In this document: piece by piece, positions 23,341 through 35,500 of the stretch
Layout of the letters: each line of letters begins with the position of its first letter
Numbering within the stretch: the stretch's first letter is position 1
NCBI RefSeq assembly: GCF_000005505.3
Contig: NC_016131.3
Coordinates: forward strand, 43,609,355-43,673,354
Reading direction: 5' to 3'
Source: Brachypodium distachyon
Lineage: Eukaryota; Streptophyta; Magnoliopsida; Poales; Poaceae
Length of the DNA: 64,000 nucleotides
The notes under the pieces: generated by a model
Database searches by the model: none
Told to the model about the DNA's origin: nothing
What the model saw: only the letters and a program-made list of their open reading frames with translations
Position numbers and translations under genes: made by a program

Positions 23341-24719
23341 CATTAGGATTAATCTTGAGTTTGAGTATAATTAGGTTTCGTTGTTTTCTAGTTCTATCGT
23401 TAGGGTTTGTTGCCGTGTATACGAGTCCGTGTGGGTCATGAGGCCTAATTCTACTCGGTATAGTCTTGTGGTCAGGTGAGAATGTGTATATATACACATC
23501 AACGGCTGCAGCTTGAATAAAAGCTTGTAACGTGAGTTTGCAGAAAAAAATAAAAGAGAAAAATAGAGGGCACGATACGAGCCCTTGTTCAAATAATCTT
23601 GTGATCGTCGTGTGCGTGTGCGTCTTCATGTGATTGATCTTTGGGCAAACCTAACATTTGGTATTAGAGCGAGGTTAAAGATTTGAAGACGCGCTTGCCC
23701 AGGGGAGGCGATGTGCTAGCGCCTCGGGGCGGGCAATCAGCAGCGGAACGGTGTCCGCAGATAATTGCGCGCGGACTGTGGCTGTGCGTGGAGCGGCGTT
23801 CAGCGGATTGGATTAGGCAATCGGTGGCTGTGCAGTGAAGCAATGTTCAGCAGATCAAATAGGACTATCGTCGCAGTGGACCGATCTCCTAGTAACGGGA
23901 GATCATCCTGATCGTCGGAAAGTACTCGACATCGGGTCAAGCTGCGTATGTACGTCCAGGTCAGCGTCCGTGAGTCGTGGTTGTGTCCAAGTGCTCGTTT
24001 GTGAGGGACTCTGTTGCAGCGGAAGTGCGTCACGGTTGGAGAGCTGTCCAGTGAGGTGTATCACTGAGGGCGAAGACGTGTGTGCAGACAAGGTGGCAGG
24101 TGGTCATCTGTGTGTCTCGGCGAGGAAATGAAGCTCAAAAGTATTGTGAGCCGGTAACCAGTGGTGAGTCTCTTCAGTGAGGCCATGTTCCCTGCATGAG
24201 ACTATGTTATTAGTCGCATGTGGATGTTTTATGCTAAGAGTGGACGGTGTTGCCACAGGGTGTACGGTGTAATGCACAAGGTTAGAGTGGCTGGGAGTCA
24301 AGATCATATGTTGAGCTGAGTCGAGAAGTCGTGAAGCTGCGGTGAGTCAAAATCAGGGAGAGCACAAAAGACATGTCAAGATTAGGAGGAGATTGTTAGG
24401 ATTAATCTTGAGTTTGAGTCTAATTAGGTTTCGTTGTTTCCTAGTTCTATTTGTTAGGGCTTGTTGCCGTGTATACAAGTCCGTGTGGGTCACGAGGCCT
24501 AGTCCTAGTCGGTATAGTCTTGCGGCCAGGTGAGGATGCGTATATATACACATCAACGGCTGCAGCTTGTAATAAAAGCTTGTAACGTGAGTTTGCGGAA
24601 CAAAATAAAAGAAAAAAATAAAGGACATGATACGAGTCTTTGATCAAATAATCTTGTGATCGTCGTCTGCGTGTGGTTCTTCGTGTCTTCATCTGATTTA
24701 TCTTCGAGCAAACTTGACA
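23341..24719 (+). mobile_element. Small non-autonomous LTR retrotransposon (TRIM/SMART-like)
   Basis: Two direct repeats of 316 bp (23341-23656) and 326 bp (24394-24719) are about 90 percent alike by eye. Both end in AAC(C/T)T(A/G)ACA, and the 3' copy starts TGTTAGG (the 5' copy CATTAGG). A primer-binding site TGGTATTAGAGC lies at 23659-23670, two bases inside the 5' LTR, and differs from the initiator-methionine tRNA site by one base. A purine tract (ATTAGGAGGAGAT, 24381-24393) abuts the 3' LTR. Flanks are GCCAT (23336-23340) and GGCAT (24720-24724), a near-match 5-bp duplication. The 737-bp interior has no gag or pol frame, so it must be mobilised by another element. Confidence 0.88.
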
Positions 24720-24724
24720 GGCAT

Positions 24725-26377
24725 TCAGTGGGAAAGCCGCAGGCCCCCGCCCGACGCCAATCCCCTGGCCGCGGCGAAGCGGGGGGTCACGTCTGGCCAC
24801 AGCGCTGCTTGTCGCGCCGGCCAGCATGCATGCGCGCGCACCCACGCGATTCGTGGTTTGCGCGCGCGCGGTCCGGCTCGATTTGGCTCGCGGCGCCCGC
24901 GCCAAATTGAGTGTGAGAAGGAGCGACGCGCGCGCCGGGGGATGGGGCACTGCAAGGACGACGGAATTAAGGTGGGTTTCGATCGAAATCGGGATCGAGC
25001 CGGCCCATGTGGGGCTGCGCCTGCGACCTGGGGTGATCGAAGGCGACCGGCGAGCGCGCGCGCTCCGGTCGGGGTCATCATCTCATCACGCCGGTGGGAA
25101 TGTTATGCGTACGTCCGATCGATGGGGCTACAACGCGGCGTCCACATCGAGCGTCCGGCCGGCCGGGCCGCAGATACAGTATACTATCTCTGGGACACAC
25201 GCATATGCGCCTTAACCCCCCCCCGACGTTTTTTAATTGGTGGCGTCCCTGTCGCGACCCCCTGGCGTGGTCCGTGGAATAAGATTCATGGGGAGATACT
25301 CACTCCGCTAGAGATCGAGGCAACATCGATCTATCGGAGGATTCTAGCTAGTGCTATCTAACGGCCTAACTGCGCCCCCCACGACATGTGTCGATCACAA
25401 ATCATCCCGTCTAGTACAGTGATTCTTTGAGCATATTCATTAAGATTTGGTGTGGTAATAAATTTCCGGTTTGTCGACTGTTCAGTCAAACATAAGCGGA
25501 CGTGCTGACCGTTAGATCATGCTTCAAAGACAGCAAGTGAGAGATGGGGGAACGGACATGACGTCCAGATTTTAATCCAAATGGTCTATTGCGTCAATTG
25601 AGATTAATTTTTTTTTACGAAATAACCACACCCTATTTCTTACTCTTGTGGCGGTCTGAAAGTCCCATCGAGCAAACAGGGATAGATCCTACGTGTGCTA
25701 TTCAACAGAGTACTCCACTTCCTAGCTAGTTACTCCTGATCGAATTCGTTTCACTAAACTTTGTCCAAACAACCACTAAACAGATGACATTGCTTAATTG
25801 GATCGATCGAGCATCCAACGCGGCTCGCGTGCATGGAGCAACGACGTGGGGGCCCGGGGCCGACGAAGGCCACGTTTGTGGTCAAGCGAGATATACGCAT
25901 GGTGACCTCCCCCAAGTTGCGCTGCTCTGCGGGCCGGGAGGTGAGGCAGTCGCCGTCGCGGCGTTTATTGCATATTTGCATGCATGGTCGAGGCCGCCAG
26001 CCCGCGCCCGGGAACGGCAAGGCAAACGGTGGGATCCCACACGTGCCGCTGCCTCGGCCCCGATCAAAGCTATGCATACTGTACACGGTACACCGCACAG
26101 CGCCATGTACATGCGTGCCCGACGCGCGCTGCTGCCTTGGAACTTGGTCGGTCCGTGCAGCTGACATGGTCGCTCCGGTTGGTCCTCGCTCGCGCGCGGC
26201 GGTTAGTTCGTTGGGCCGGCCAGGGGCCAAGCCCCCGGTTTGCGCGAGGGTGGGGCGGGGTTGTTGTGAGTCATGCAGGATGCGTGTGCATGCCTTTTTC
26301 TTGTACGTACTGCCAAAATACCACAAAGCAAGGATGAAAATGCAACCGTGACGTCTGCATTAGTTTGATTCTTACTT
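24725..26377. other. GC-rich intergenic region
   Basis: Several long overlapping frames exist on both strands (for example 24714-25361 +, 25754-26326 -). They share the same bases, show no family motif and lack plausible exon structure. Palindromic GATCGATC and GGCCGG clusters are frequent. I call no gene here. Confidence 0.35.
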
Positions 26378-27848
26378 CATTCCATAATTCTTTTTTTTTA
26401 GAAAAATAGGGGTTGCACCCCGGCCCCATTTTATTGATGAGACCACGTCTGATAGACAATATTCAGTCGCCACAGGCAATTTAGCGGATACAAATCCAGA
26501 GCGAAGCTACGGAAAGATAAGCTACAGAGGAAGATAAGCATGATTTTTGTGCAGCAACTCAGACTGAAGCACGCAGAGCATCTGGGAACCAAGTGGTTGC
26601 AGCAAGCTGTGAGCGAAGTTCCTCCACTGTCCAGGCCCCAGAAGACGATTTCAGTTCCAGGCAATCCTCAAGAGCTCCCCCCTCCTGTGGTCCATGTCGC
26701 GGATGAATTGGTCCGCCTTGATCAGCGAGGGTTGCCTACACAGGATTCTCCAACGGCGACAGTGAGCAGAAGTCAAGTCCAAGACCACCTGAACATTCCT
26801 CCAAGGCTTTCCCTGAAACAGTAAGGCATTCCGGTGAGTCCAAATTGACCATAACACGGCAGAGGACACAAAATTGTGCCTAGCATGTTTTTATTGCTAA
26901 TACACCATTGCCCAACCGAGAGAAAGTCAGAGCCAATAGAGATATTCAGAATAGAGGAAATAACAGACCATAACACTTTGGCAACTACACAGTCAAAAAA
27001 CAGGTGTTGAATAGATTCAAGTTCGCCACAGAAAACACAAGTAAATCCACCTGTCGTTTCTTAGCAAGATTATCCATAGTAAGTTGTTTGTTATTAGCAA
27101 GCAACCACAAGAAGACATGGATTTTCGGGGGAACAGTAATGTTCCAGACGGCAGGAGAATGAACAGGTTGCACACCTCCATTGTTAATAATGGCATAAAA
27201 TGATTTTACAGAGTAGACCCTGGTGGGGTTAAACATCCAGATAGGTGCATCATCATCCTCAGTCAGCTGAGTACCAAGCATTATTGATATAAATTCATAC
27301 CAGCGCAGCATCAAAGCAGAATTAAAAGTCCTATGAAAAGTATTTTTCAGATCAACCCCATCCCAAAGTTCAGCAATAGAGCAGTTTTGTTCATTGGCAA
27401 TAGTATACAGGTCCCAGAACTGAGTGGCAAGGCAGCAGTGCCCAAACCAAATATCTTCCCATAATTTCACTTTCTTACCATTGCCACCCTTCCAACGATA
27501 TCCCAGCTTTGCTGCACTTGCAGCCCAAGTTACCCCTTTCCAAAAAGGGGAAGCATTGGTACTAGGACAAGAATATTAGAAGTGGAGGCATTGTACTTGT
27601 GGCCCACAATCTGCTTCCAAATCTGATTGTTAGAGAGGTGATAACGTTTTATCCAAGAAGCTAAGAGGCAGAGATTAAAATCTCTCAAACCATGAATGCC
27701 CATTCCTCCGAAATCCTTTTTCTTACTAATGAGTCCCCAATCAGCTAGATGGTATTTATGCTGATCACCTATGTTGCCCCAGAAGAAATGACTCATCTGG
27801 AAGGTGATTGCATTGATAGCCCAATTGGGACCATTCCATAATTCTTTT
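26378..27848 (-). mobile_element. 5'-truncated LINE inserted into a Stowaway MITE
   Basis: Minus-strand frames at 27796-27530, 27470-26985 and 26869-26651 encode pieces of a non-LTR reverse transcriptase C-terminus. These are HFFWGN...KYHLADWGLISKKKDFGGMGI, a zf-RVT segment (WNITVPPKIHVFLWLLANNKQLT), and a WSIWTHRNALLF segment. They are separated by frameshifts. The 3' end is marked by a T9 run (26391-26399), the poly(A) tail on the minus strand. A 17-bp duplication, CATTCCATAATTCTTTT, occurs at 26378-26394 and 27832-27848. The duplicated bases belong to a Stowaway end, whose body continues at 27849-27941. Confidence 0.88.
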
Positions 27849-27941
27849 CGAAATATTACATGTATCTAGACAATTTTTGAAAGTTTAGATACATCCATTT
27901 TTGATCAAATTTGAGACAAGAATTATGTAACGTCGGGAGTA
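27832..27941. mobile_element. Stowaway MITE (right part; split by the LINE)
   Basis: After the LINE duplication the MITE continues with CGAAATATTACATGTATCTA and the TTGATCAAATTTGAGACAAG block, and ends GGGAG before TA. Its left terminus (ACTTCATTCCATAATTC) is stranded at about 26374-26394 on the far side of the LINE. Confidence 0.8.
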
Positions 27942-28974
27942 CTTCCTTGTCAACCAGGCGCGTGCAATTGTTTTGCCCGGTATGCATTGCATGTTTGCAT
28001 CTACACGGCGGACGCGCAAATAATGCAGTGTTGCGCTTGGTAATTTAAAGTTAACTGGCGCGTGGTACGTAACTCGATCGTCCACAGCGTACATGTGAGT
28101 GTGAATCCGACCGGATCAATTCACAGGCCTTACCCCACTGCTCGTCGACGAGGCCTCTCGCTAAGTTGTGATCGAGTGATGCTGTACTGTGCTCCGCATG
28201 CTGTACTGTGCTCCGAGTGCATGCATGCATGCATCTGAAGTCTCGTCGTACGCCGTTGCTGAGAAACTAGCCGACCGGACAGCACCAGCCGCTGCTCCTG
28301 CAATAATCTCTGCAGCATGCATTGTCGTAACGACCAGCGCAGCCGGCCGAGCTGGATATATATTCACACCTTTTCATAGCTAGTCAGAGACTTTTCCGAA
28401 TCTGTAGTACCTTTAGTAGCTAGCTGGCCTGCTGGTTTGACAGGTGTGTAGGAGTACACATAAGGTCGTCTATACGGTCCGCAAGAAAAGAAAAGAAGGT
28501 CGAGTGATCCAGAAAATTGGGAAACAAGGACGAGGGTGCATATGTATTGTGGAGTGGACCAACAGTGACACTGTGACAGGCACGTACATGGTCAGACATG
28601 AACTTTTTCGATCGACAGGACCAGCGACGACCTCCCAGCGACGACCTCCTGTGCCTTGTATATTTGGTTGTTGGTCCCTGCACACCGATCATGAACCACA
28701 TCATAATCTCCCTCCCGTTAATTTGGACATCAATACCGTGCAACCAGAAAATTAACTGCATGTTCCCAATCCAACGAGCACATCCAACTGGCATCGGATA
28801 AGCAAGAGGAAATCGCCGCCTATCCGTTCGATTTATTGGCATAGGCTGGCATGTAATGTTGTCTACTGCATGCATGCATGAATACCTCCAGGAGTCCAGG
28901 AGAGGTCGATCGGCGTGGCGCCGCCCGTGCCTCGTGATCGTTCGTCAATCTATTGGCGTGCGTACATCGATATA
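27942..28974. other. Intergenic, no gene seen
   Basis: Contains a small tandem duplication, GCTGTACTGTGCTCCG at about 28182 and 28199, followed by repeated TGCATGCA near 28217. Open frames here overlap on both strands and match nothing I recognise. Confidence 0.3.
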
Positions 28975-29052
28975 CTCTTTCTGTCCCATAATTTTTGTCG
29001 TTGTTTTAATTTAAATTTGCACTAAAACAACGAAAAGAATTATGGAACGGAG
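28975..29052. mobile_element. Short Stowaway MITE
   Basis: A 78-bp element flanked by TA (28973-28974 and 29053-29054). It starts CTCTTTCTGTCCCATAATT and ends AATTATGGAACGGAG. The inner arms TCGTTGTTTTA and TAAAACAACGA form a hairpin. Its interior resembles the palindromic remnant at 17898. Confidence 0.85.
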
Positions 29053-29740
29053 TAAGTATATTATTACATGCATGCATCCGGCCGGGGGACGGATCGAGCT
29101 GGACGTGGTGGGTGTCGCGGGGGCCAGCTGAACGGGCTTCCGCGCGCGGGCGAAATGAAAGGAGCACGGTGTACTACGTATACGTGCTGCCTCCGGGCAG
29201 GCACCTAACAATGGAACACGCTGCCTGCCTGCCTGGTGCATGCCGCGCGCGGCACGACGGAGGGACAGCGGCATGTGTGCCGTGGTGGGCTGCCGTTTAT
29301 CCTGGTGATGGATGGATCATATCGATCCAGGCTGATCTCTCAGGGGCCGCCGGGTGGGAGCTTTGCTAGGCCCAGGTTGGTGGGGGACAGCATTGTCCAC
29401 TGCCCACTGGCAACGGCGTACGCCCTGGGGCCGGAAGGCTGGCCGTGGATGATAGATGGATGCATGAATGGATGATGGAGCGCGCGGGTCCACGAAAAAG
29501 TCTAGGGCAGTTGCAGACACCTGTGGCGCCACAACTGCAACCAAAAGCTGGTGTCCCATTACTGTGTGTTGGTCTGCAGGAGTGTACGTGTAAAGGACAT
29601 CGATCTATCCGCGGTGTGTACGCACAGGAGGAGTATATGTTCCCATTGACGACTTGTGTGGATATGTACCGTGTGAGATCCGGTCGTGAACAAGCTAGGG
29701 CATTTTTGTGATTCGTGAAGGCCGAATCTTAGTATAGATC
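29053..29740. other. Intergenic, no gene seen
   Basis: GC-rich to about 29560, then mixed. No protein family was recognised in any frame. Confidence 0.3.
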
Positions 29741-30060
29741 AAGCATTCGCACACCAAATATTCGCACACGATTCAAATTACCTGTCACGGATAATTTCCT
29801 CCTTTCATCGCTCATAGGGGCGGCCATCGCACAGTTTAGATGAAGGAACATGTGTGATGGGGGGTGAATCATCGCACACGTTGATCCTAATAAGGTGTGT
29901 GCAATAGACTCCTCATCGCTTTCATCCTTGCAAACTGTGTGTGGACCCACCCATCGATCGTGCATGACGGAATTGAGTAATCATGTGTGTTGTGATGGAT
30001 CCATCGTAAACGATTTATGAAGCTTAACCGTGTGCGATGGACATTGTTTTTCTACATCGG
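29741..30060. repeat. Cluster of GTGTGCGATG / CGCACAC motifs in both orientations
   Basis: The left half carries ATTCGCACACC, ATTCGCACACG and CATCGCACA. The right half carries GTGTGTGCAA, GTGTGTTGTGATGG and CCGTGTGCGATGG. Dense inverted subterminal motifs like these are typical of the ends of grass DNA transposons. I could not fix termini or a target duplication, so no superfamily is given. Confidence 0.5.
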
Positions 30061-30145
30061 ATTACTTCTCATTCTGACACAAACGGAGACACCTTCTCCT
30101 TAACCAATGAAATATTTGAACCCCGGGGCGAGGCGGGTCTCCAAG

Positions 30146-30830
30146 CTATCGAAAGTTTAAGGAACCCATCAGCATTAATTGACAAATCATCTGACTATTG
30201 GCGTCACGTAGGCCCTTTATGAGATTGAAGAATGACATGGCGTATGAGGGAATTGCCTGGCCAACGGCCTTGATCAGAATTTCCTTTTCGGCTCTCCACA
30301 TGTGCTTCTCTTTCCACCCTTGGATCCGGTTCCAAATCCTTTCTGTGAGATACCCAAAGGCCAAAGCATGCTGCTTTTAATCGTCCAACATAAACATTTC
30401 CCTCTTTCTATTTTTGTATGAAGGCCTATCTTTATTTTTAGGCCTGTAAAACTGGACACCTTCCAAGCCCTCTCAGGTCATCAAGATTGTGCACCTTCTG
30501 ATCTGTCATCGCCAGAGTCCCTAATCGTCCCATCTGTCCGTGGGATGATGCTCTGCCAGAGAAATCGCAGTGACCTGATTAACTGGGCCGAAAATGAGCA
30601 CACTGATAGAAGGCGTCCTAGCATTGTAATTCTGGGCTCTGGCTCGTCGGGGCAGCCTACATTGAACATCTTGGAGGATTTCTCCCTGTTTATCGTTTGC
30701 CTCGAACACACTTTCACTGCTTGGATTGCTTCATTCGCGTCTGGAAAGCCCGCTTCATCGGCCAATTTGGAGCCCGTCACCAGAATTCGGCCCGCTTCAG
30801 CACACCCAAAAAAAGAAGGGTAGAGGCGTG
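30146..30830 (-). mobile_element. LINE reverse-transcriptase fragment
   Basis: Minus-strand frames encode separated parts of a non-LTR reverse transcriptase. One piece reads ADEAGFPDANEAIQAVKV...INREKSSKMFN (about 30800-30640). A second reads FGYLTERIWNRIQGWKEKHMWRAEKEILIKAVGQAIPSYAMS (about 30360-30220). Frameshifts lie between them and the active-site region is not seen. No tail or target duplication was found, so this is an old fragment. Confidence 0.75.
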
Positions 30831-31408
30831 AGGAGGCGCCGCCGCTAAGCGAGCACGAGCCCAGAACTGCCAGCAGGACTGCAGGAGTCGCCGGCAGCAC
30901 GCACGAGTGTCGCCGTCCTCGTCCTTTGTCTCCTACCTCTTCGTTGACGTCCGTGTGCCTCGCCCTTCCCCATATCGTCCCTAACCTCTCCCTGTGCACG
31001 AGCTCCTCCTCTTGCCCTATCCCTCGTGCCATGCTCCGCCGCCACCCGAGCCCCTTGGACGGATCCCGCCGCCCGTCCGACGCCGCCTGCGCAACCTCGG
31101 CCGAATACCTCCGCCGCACCTAACCTCCTCTCGCACCATCCCCAGCGCAGGTGAACACCTGGGCCAGACCCCGCCGCCCGTGCTCCCAGCCGGATCCCGC
31201 CGCTGGCTGAGCTCATACTCTCGCCCCATCCCCGTGCCATGCCCCGCCGCCCCCTTCCTCTTCCAGCTCCTGTATGCTTTGCAGCAAAGAACCCTAATTT
31301 CCCATTTATAATTTGCATTTTACATTATTCTTTAATTTTTTTATAAGTTCCAGACTTTAAATACAGTGTGGTATCATTTCATGCCGGGTCGATACCTGAG
31401 GTGTTACA
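30831..31408 (+). promoter_or_regulatory. GC-rich then AT-rich upstream region of the thioredoxin-fold gene
   Basis: About 30830-31260 is C-rich with CCGCCGCCCG-type repeats. From 31290 it is AT-rich with a TTTAAATA motif at about 31354-31361. If the hAT insertion is mentally removed, this TATA-like motif lies about 160 bases before the ATG at 32582. Overlapping frames at 30481-31119 (-) and 30994-31311 (+) are composition artefacts. Confidence 0.35.
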
Positions 31409-31416
31409 GCTGGACT

Positions 31417-32473
31417 CATGGGCGAAGGACAATTTTTTTTAGGTATGACGAACTAATATCCATACACATAACATTTAATATTTATTTATGGTTGCAACAA
31501 TGTATTTTGATGTATTTTTTTAGTTTTTTAATAATTTGTATGACATTGTATTTTTCAACATTTAATATTTGAATAGGTGAATTTGTATTTATGTTTGGAA
31601 TAAATTTAATATTTACGAGTGCTCATAACAAGGCGGTTATAATAAGTATCATAAAAATGCAGATCACTAGCAAATATATAGTTATATTTTTTTGTAAATA
31701 CCTCACCAATATCTGAATGCATGTTTGTGATGATCTTTGTGCTACGTATCTTTGGTAATCTAATGTTGCATACAAGATTATAACAAATAGATATGAATTG
31801 TCAACTCAGGTTTTTATAACTGTTAATCTGTAGTTATATGTTTTATTCTAGAAACATCTCCGTACTTACAAAAGAAAGATCAAGTAGATATGTGACATAG
31901 CAAACGAGACTATTCTCAGCAAAGATATTGTTACATTAACAATAGTATAAAAAGTATAAAATAATAATGTATTGTGTATAAAATAATTGGGCCGGGCCGG
32001 CCCGAGGTCCCACCTGTGCCGTGTCTGGGCACGAACCGTTTATCTATTTTTCTTTTTTTGGCAATTCTGGCCCAACACAACTTATTTTACATAAAGCCTG
32101 TGAACTCAACCAGTTTTGACCCAAATCTAACATTTTTTTTCTACCTTAGGCCTGAGGGGCCTTGCTGGGCCGTTGGCCATGGCCCATCTGGGTGCCGAGC
32201 GCCACGCCCTCGCTCCGTGCCTCATCTTCCTCCTCGCGCGAGCGCCGCCACCCCTCCCTCCCCATCCCGCTGCCGGGCGCCGCAGACCCCTGCCTCGTCT
32301 CCTCCACCGTAGGTATCTATCTCCCATTCGATTCTCTCGGTCCCGACCTCCCATCACCCCACGAGGCCACGAACCCTGTAGTTCCCCGTCATAATCTTCC
32401 CCAATTCGTAACTGAGGCAAAAATCAAGGTAGGGCGGCCGCCCTACCTTGCCCTACCGGGTCCTCCGCCCGTG
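31417..32473. mobile_element. hAT-type non-autonomous element, copy 2
   Basis: A 1,057-bp element with ends CATGGGCGAAGGAC (left) and CACGGGCGGAGGAC (right, reverse complement), flanked by a perfect 8-bp duplication GCTGGACT (31409-31416 and 32474-32481). The last 250 bp (CTTCCCCAATTC, AATCAAGGT, GGGCGGCCGCCC, CCTACCGGGTCCTCCG) match the right arm of the copy at 3629-5837. The interior is AT-rich and non-coding. It inserted about 100 bp upstream of a start codon, probably in the 5' UTR or core promoter of the thioredoxin-fold gene. Confidence 0.9.
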
Positions 32474-32581
32474 GCTGGACTAGAACTCCACCGCAGGACC
32501 TCATACAGTTGCTCGCTCAAACGCCTCTCTCGTCTGCGTTCTCGACCACACCTTGCCCACACGAGCTTGGTGTACTCAGAG

Positions 32582-35500
32582 ATGGCGGAGGAGACATTTT
32601 TTGATAGGATGGTTTCTCAGCTTCGGTCGACATCCAAGTGAGGAAAACTTCCACAGCGGCCTACGTTTCAGTTATATTTTCCATATTAGATGATTTGACC
32701 TTTTTCTTGAGGGAAATAGCATGCTTGCATCAACTGAGGATAGCAAAAGTTGCATCACTTTTCTCATTTATCCCCATGTTGGAAGTGATATACAGTTTGT
32801 CTCTTTATCTCTTGCTAATAAGCCAATTATTCGAGTGAAAGGGAGCATACATGGGGTATGTAAGAGTGCAAAGCTAATAGTCACATCTTAGTTGTAATGT
32901 ATTTGTATATATTATCGAAGGAACAATTGAACATACCATCTTACTCGTATATGATAGTTTTGACTTCTTCATTTAGCCATTCGGAAGTCATTCCTAGGTA
33001 TTCTCTTGGTGTATGATTAATTTATTACTGATAAAGAGAACCTGGGATCAATCCTATAACTAGCATATAGAACACATATAATATCTTTGAATGTGCAGGG
33101 TATCTAAAGTGATGTGTAACTCATTACCTCCTCGGTATATCAGTTCTCTTTTTGTAAAGTGATGTGTGCAATCCTGTTAACTAAACTTTCTCTTGACGCT
33201 TTATTTTATAGTGCACACAAGTAATTTCTGTTTAGGAATAGCATCGCTCTATAAAAGATTATAAAACCTGCAAGCCGTTGCTTCCACTCACTCTAGAAAT
33301 CATTGGTCCACCACTCTGCTGCATGAATTAGTTTGTATACATTTTCCCTCTCAGAATTAGAACTCATATTCTTTTCTCATGTGTATTTCTATTTTATTAT
33401 GTTTTCTTAATTGCAGGTACTACACTGGATATCCCAAGGATCTGGGGCCATCAAGAATTATACCATTCACGTCAGAGCGCCAATTTGTGCAGTTATTAAA
33501 TGAAGGACGGCCTGTGGTTGTGGCCTTCACTATTAAGTATGTTTAGTCTCCTGTTTTTTGTTCAGAAATACAAGAAAGTATAGTCCCATGTCAAATACTC
33601 TGCAGATAGTCACACCAGTAATGAAATTGGTTTTGTAGGTGCACTTATACACAGCATCTTGACAAAGTACTGGAGGAAGCTGCTTCTACATTTTATCCTC
33701 ATATAAAGTTTGTTCGGGTAAGCTAATACTTTTGAATATGCACAAAAGATATGCCTTGAAAGCATTGTCAAATCACTTATAAGATGATTTATTTTGAAAT
33801 TTTGACTCACTCTGCTTGTTCGAATTACCATGGGCCAACACTGAAGGTAGCCTTGTTGTCTTTACTGCATTTTAAAACTTAAAACCCCAAGGTTGTCCGT
33901 ATCTGATTTGAATTTTGGAGACTTAAAATACCATTACCTTTGGTGGAGGTTACAACACTTGATCACAAATGCATCAGTAAGTGCATGGATAGTCTTCCAT
34001 TGAGCTTCAGGTACACTTATGGAGCTCGATGTTTGATATGATGTTTTTCTAGGCTTTTCTTTCACCTGCAAGGCAAGCAGTTCCATGTAATGCTGAATGT
34101 TTAAATTGCTGTATCTATTGATACTTGTAGATATTATGAAGTATGGAAATACGATCAATTAATCATAGGATACAGTCTAATTGCCTGCCTGTCAAATCAG
34201 TCTGTCACTTGTGGTTTCATTTTCCTTTGGTTGCTTTTAACGGACATATGATGATACATTATGCATATTTTTTTCTGGCTTCTTATTTGCCATCTGTACG
34301 AATTGCGCAACTGCTCTCATTTGTTTTGCCTTAGTCCCAGACTAAGTCATTGATTGTTTTTCTTGTATGTTGTCAGGTGGAGTGCCCAAAGTATCCTGGA
34401 TTTTGCCTCACAAGGCAAAAGACTGAGTATCCATTTCTTGAAGTATTTTACAACCCAGAACAGGTCACAATTGCATACTTCACATATATTACTCTACACC
34501 ACATTCTTTTCCAAGCGTTATGAAGTTAGCATCTGTCATCTGATCATCTATTTCATTTACATCCTCTTTTCTGGTGTAACTCTTACATGTCCTGATTGGC
34601 AAAACAGGCAACAGCATGACTGATTATGTTAAAATTGAAGGGCAGTCACTAGTGAACTTGGTGCTTGCTACTTCTAATATGTTGCCATTAACATGTTTGT
34701 CGGAAATCTTGATTCTTGATCTTATATTATTTTAAACTATTGTGTCTAGAGAATGAAAGTTTCTAAATCCATGTGTCAATGGCTGTAGAATCCCAAAAGG
34801 ATCAAACTTCTTCATGCGCGTTTATATTAGCAATTTGGAAGTCATCTGCCCTAGCTTGAGGGAAAGTTTGCCTGTTTGTTAATAGTTTCTTTAAAGGTGC
34901 TTTCCTGATATTCCAAAGAGTGAAAAGCACAAATTTCATTGAGGGTCTGATTTACAACCGTCATTAATTCACTAAACTGCCCTAGCATTTGTGCATTTTA
35001 GTTCCTGGGATAGCATAGAAGCACTAGTCCTCTTTTTTGGTAGAATAAGCAAATTTTCATGAAATGTGTGTTTTGTGCTTGCGTTAGTTTTGCTTCATCC
35101 TTTTTCAGATCAGGGATAATGTTTCCATTTTGGAAATTTCAATGGAATTTAAGCATGACTTAATCCATTGGCATGTCATTTCATTTTGTAAAAGGATCTG
35201 ATTTGATAACTTTCTGACATATGGTCGATTCGTTGGTCGTAAATGGCATCGGTACCTTCTCTACTTATTATTTGCTTAGCTGTGTTTACTAGTGTGCTTT
35301 TATTGTTTCATGCATATGTATCACATATTATTTGGTATAGCTCTGCAGCATTCCCCCACACTGGGTTAGGCTTGTTTTTCTTTCTTCGTATTGACTTACG
35401 CATCATATTAGCAGCACCTACGCGTCAATGCACTTGACTGTCTTCTTATCTTCGTAATAACATGCTCTATGTTTTCTCAGGCTGCTAAACCAGGAAAGAT

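Noticed and set aside
24656..26351. Long frames such as 24714-25361 (+) and 25754-26326 (-)
   Set aside because: High GC content alone keeps up to five frames open over the same bases; nothing resembles a known protein.
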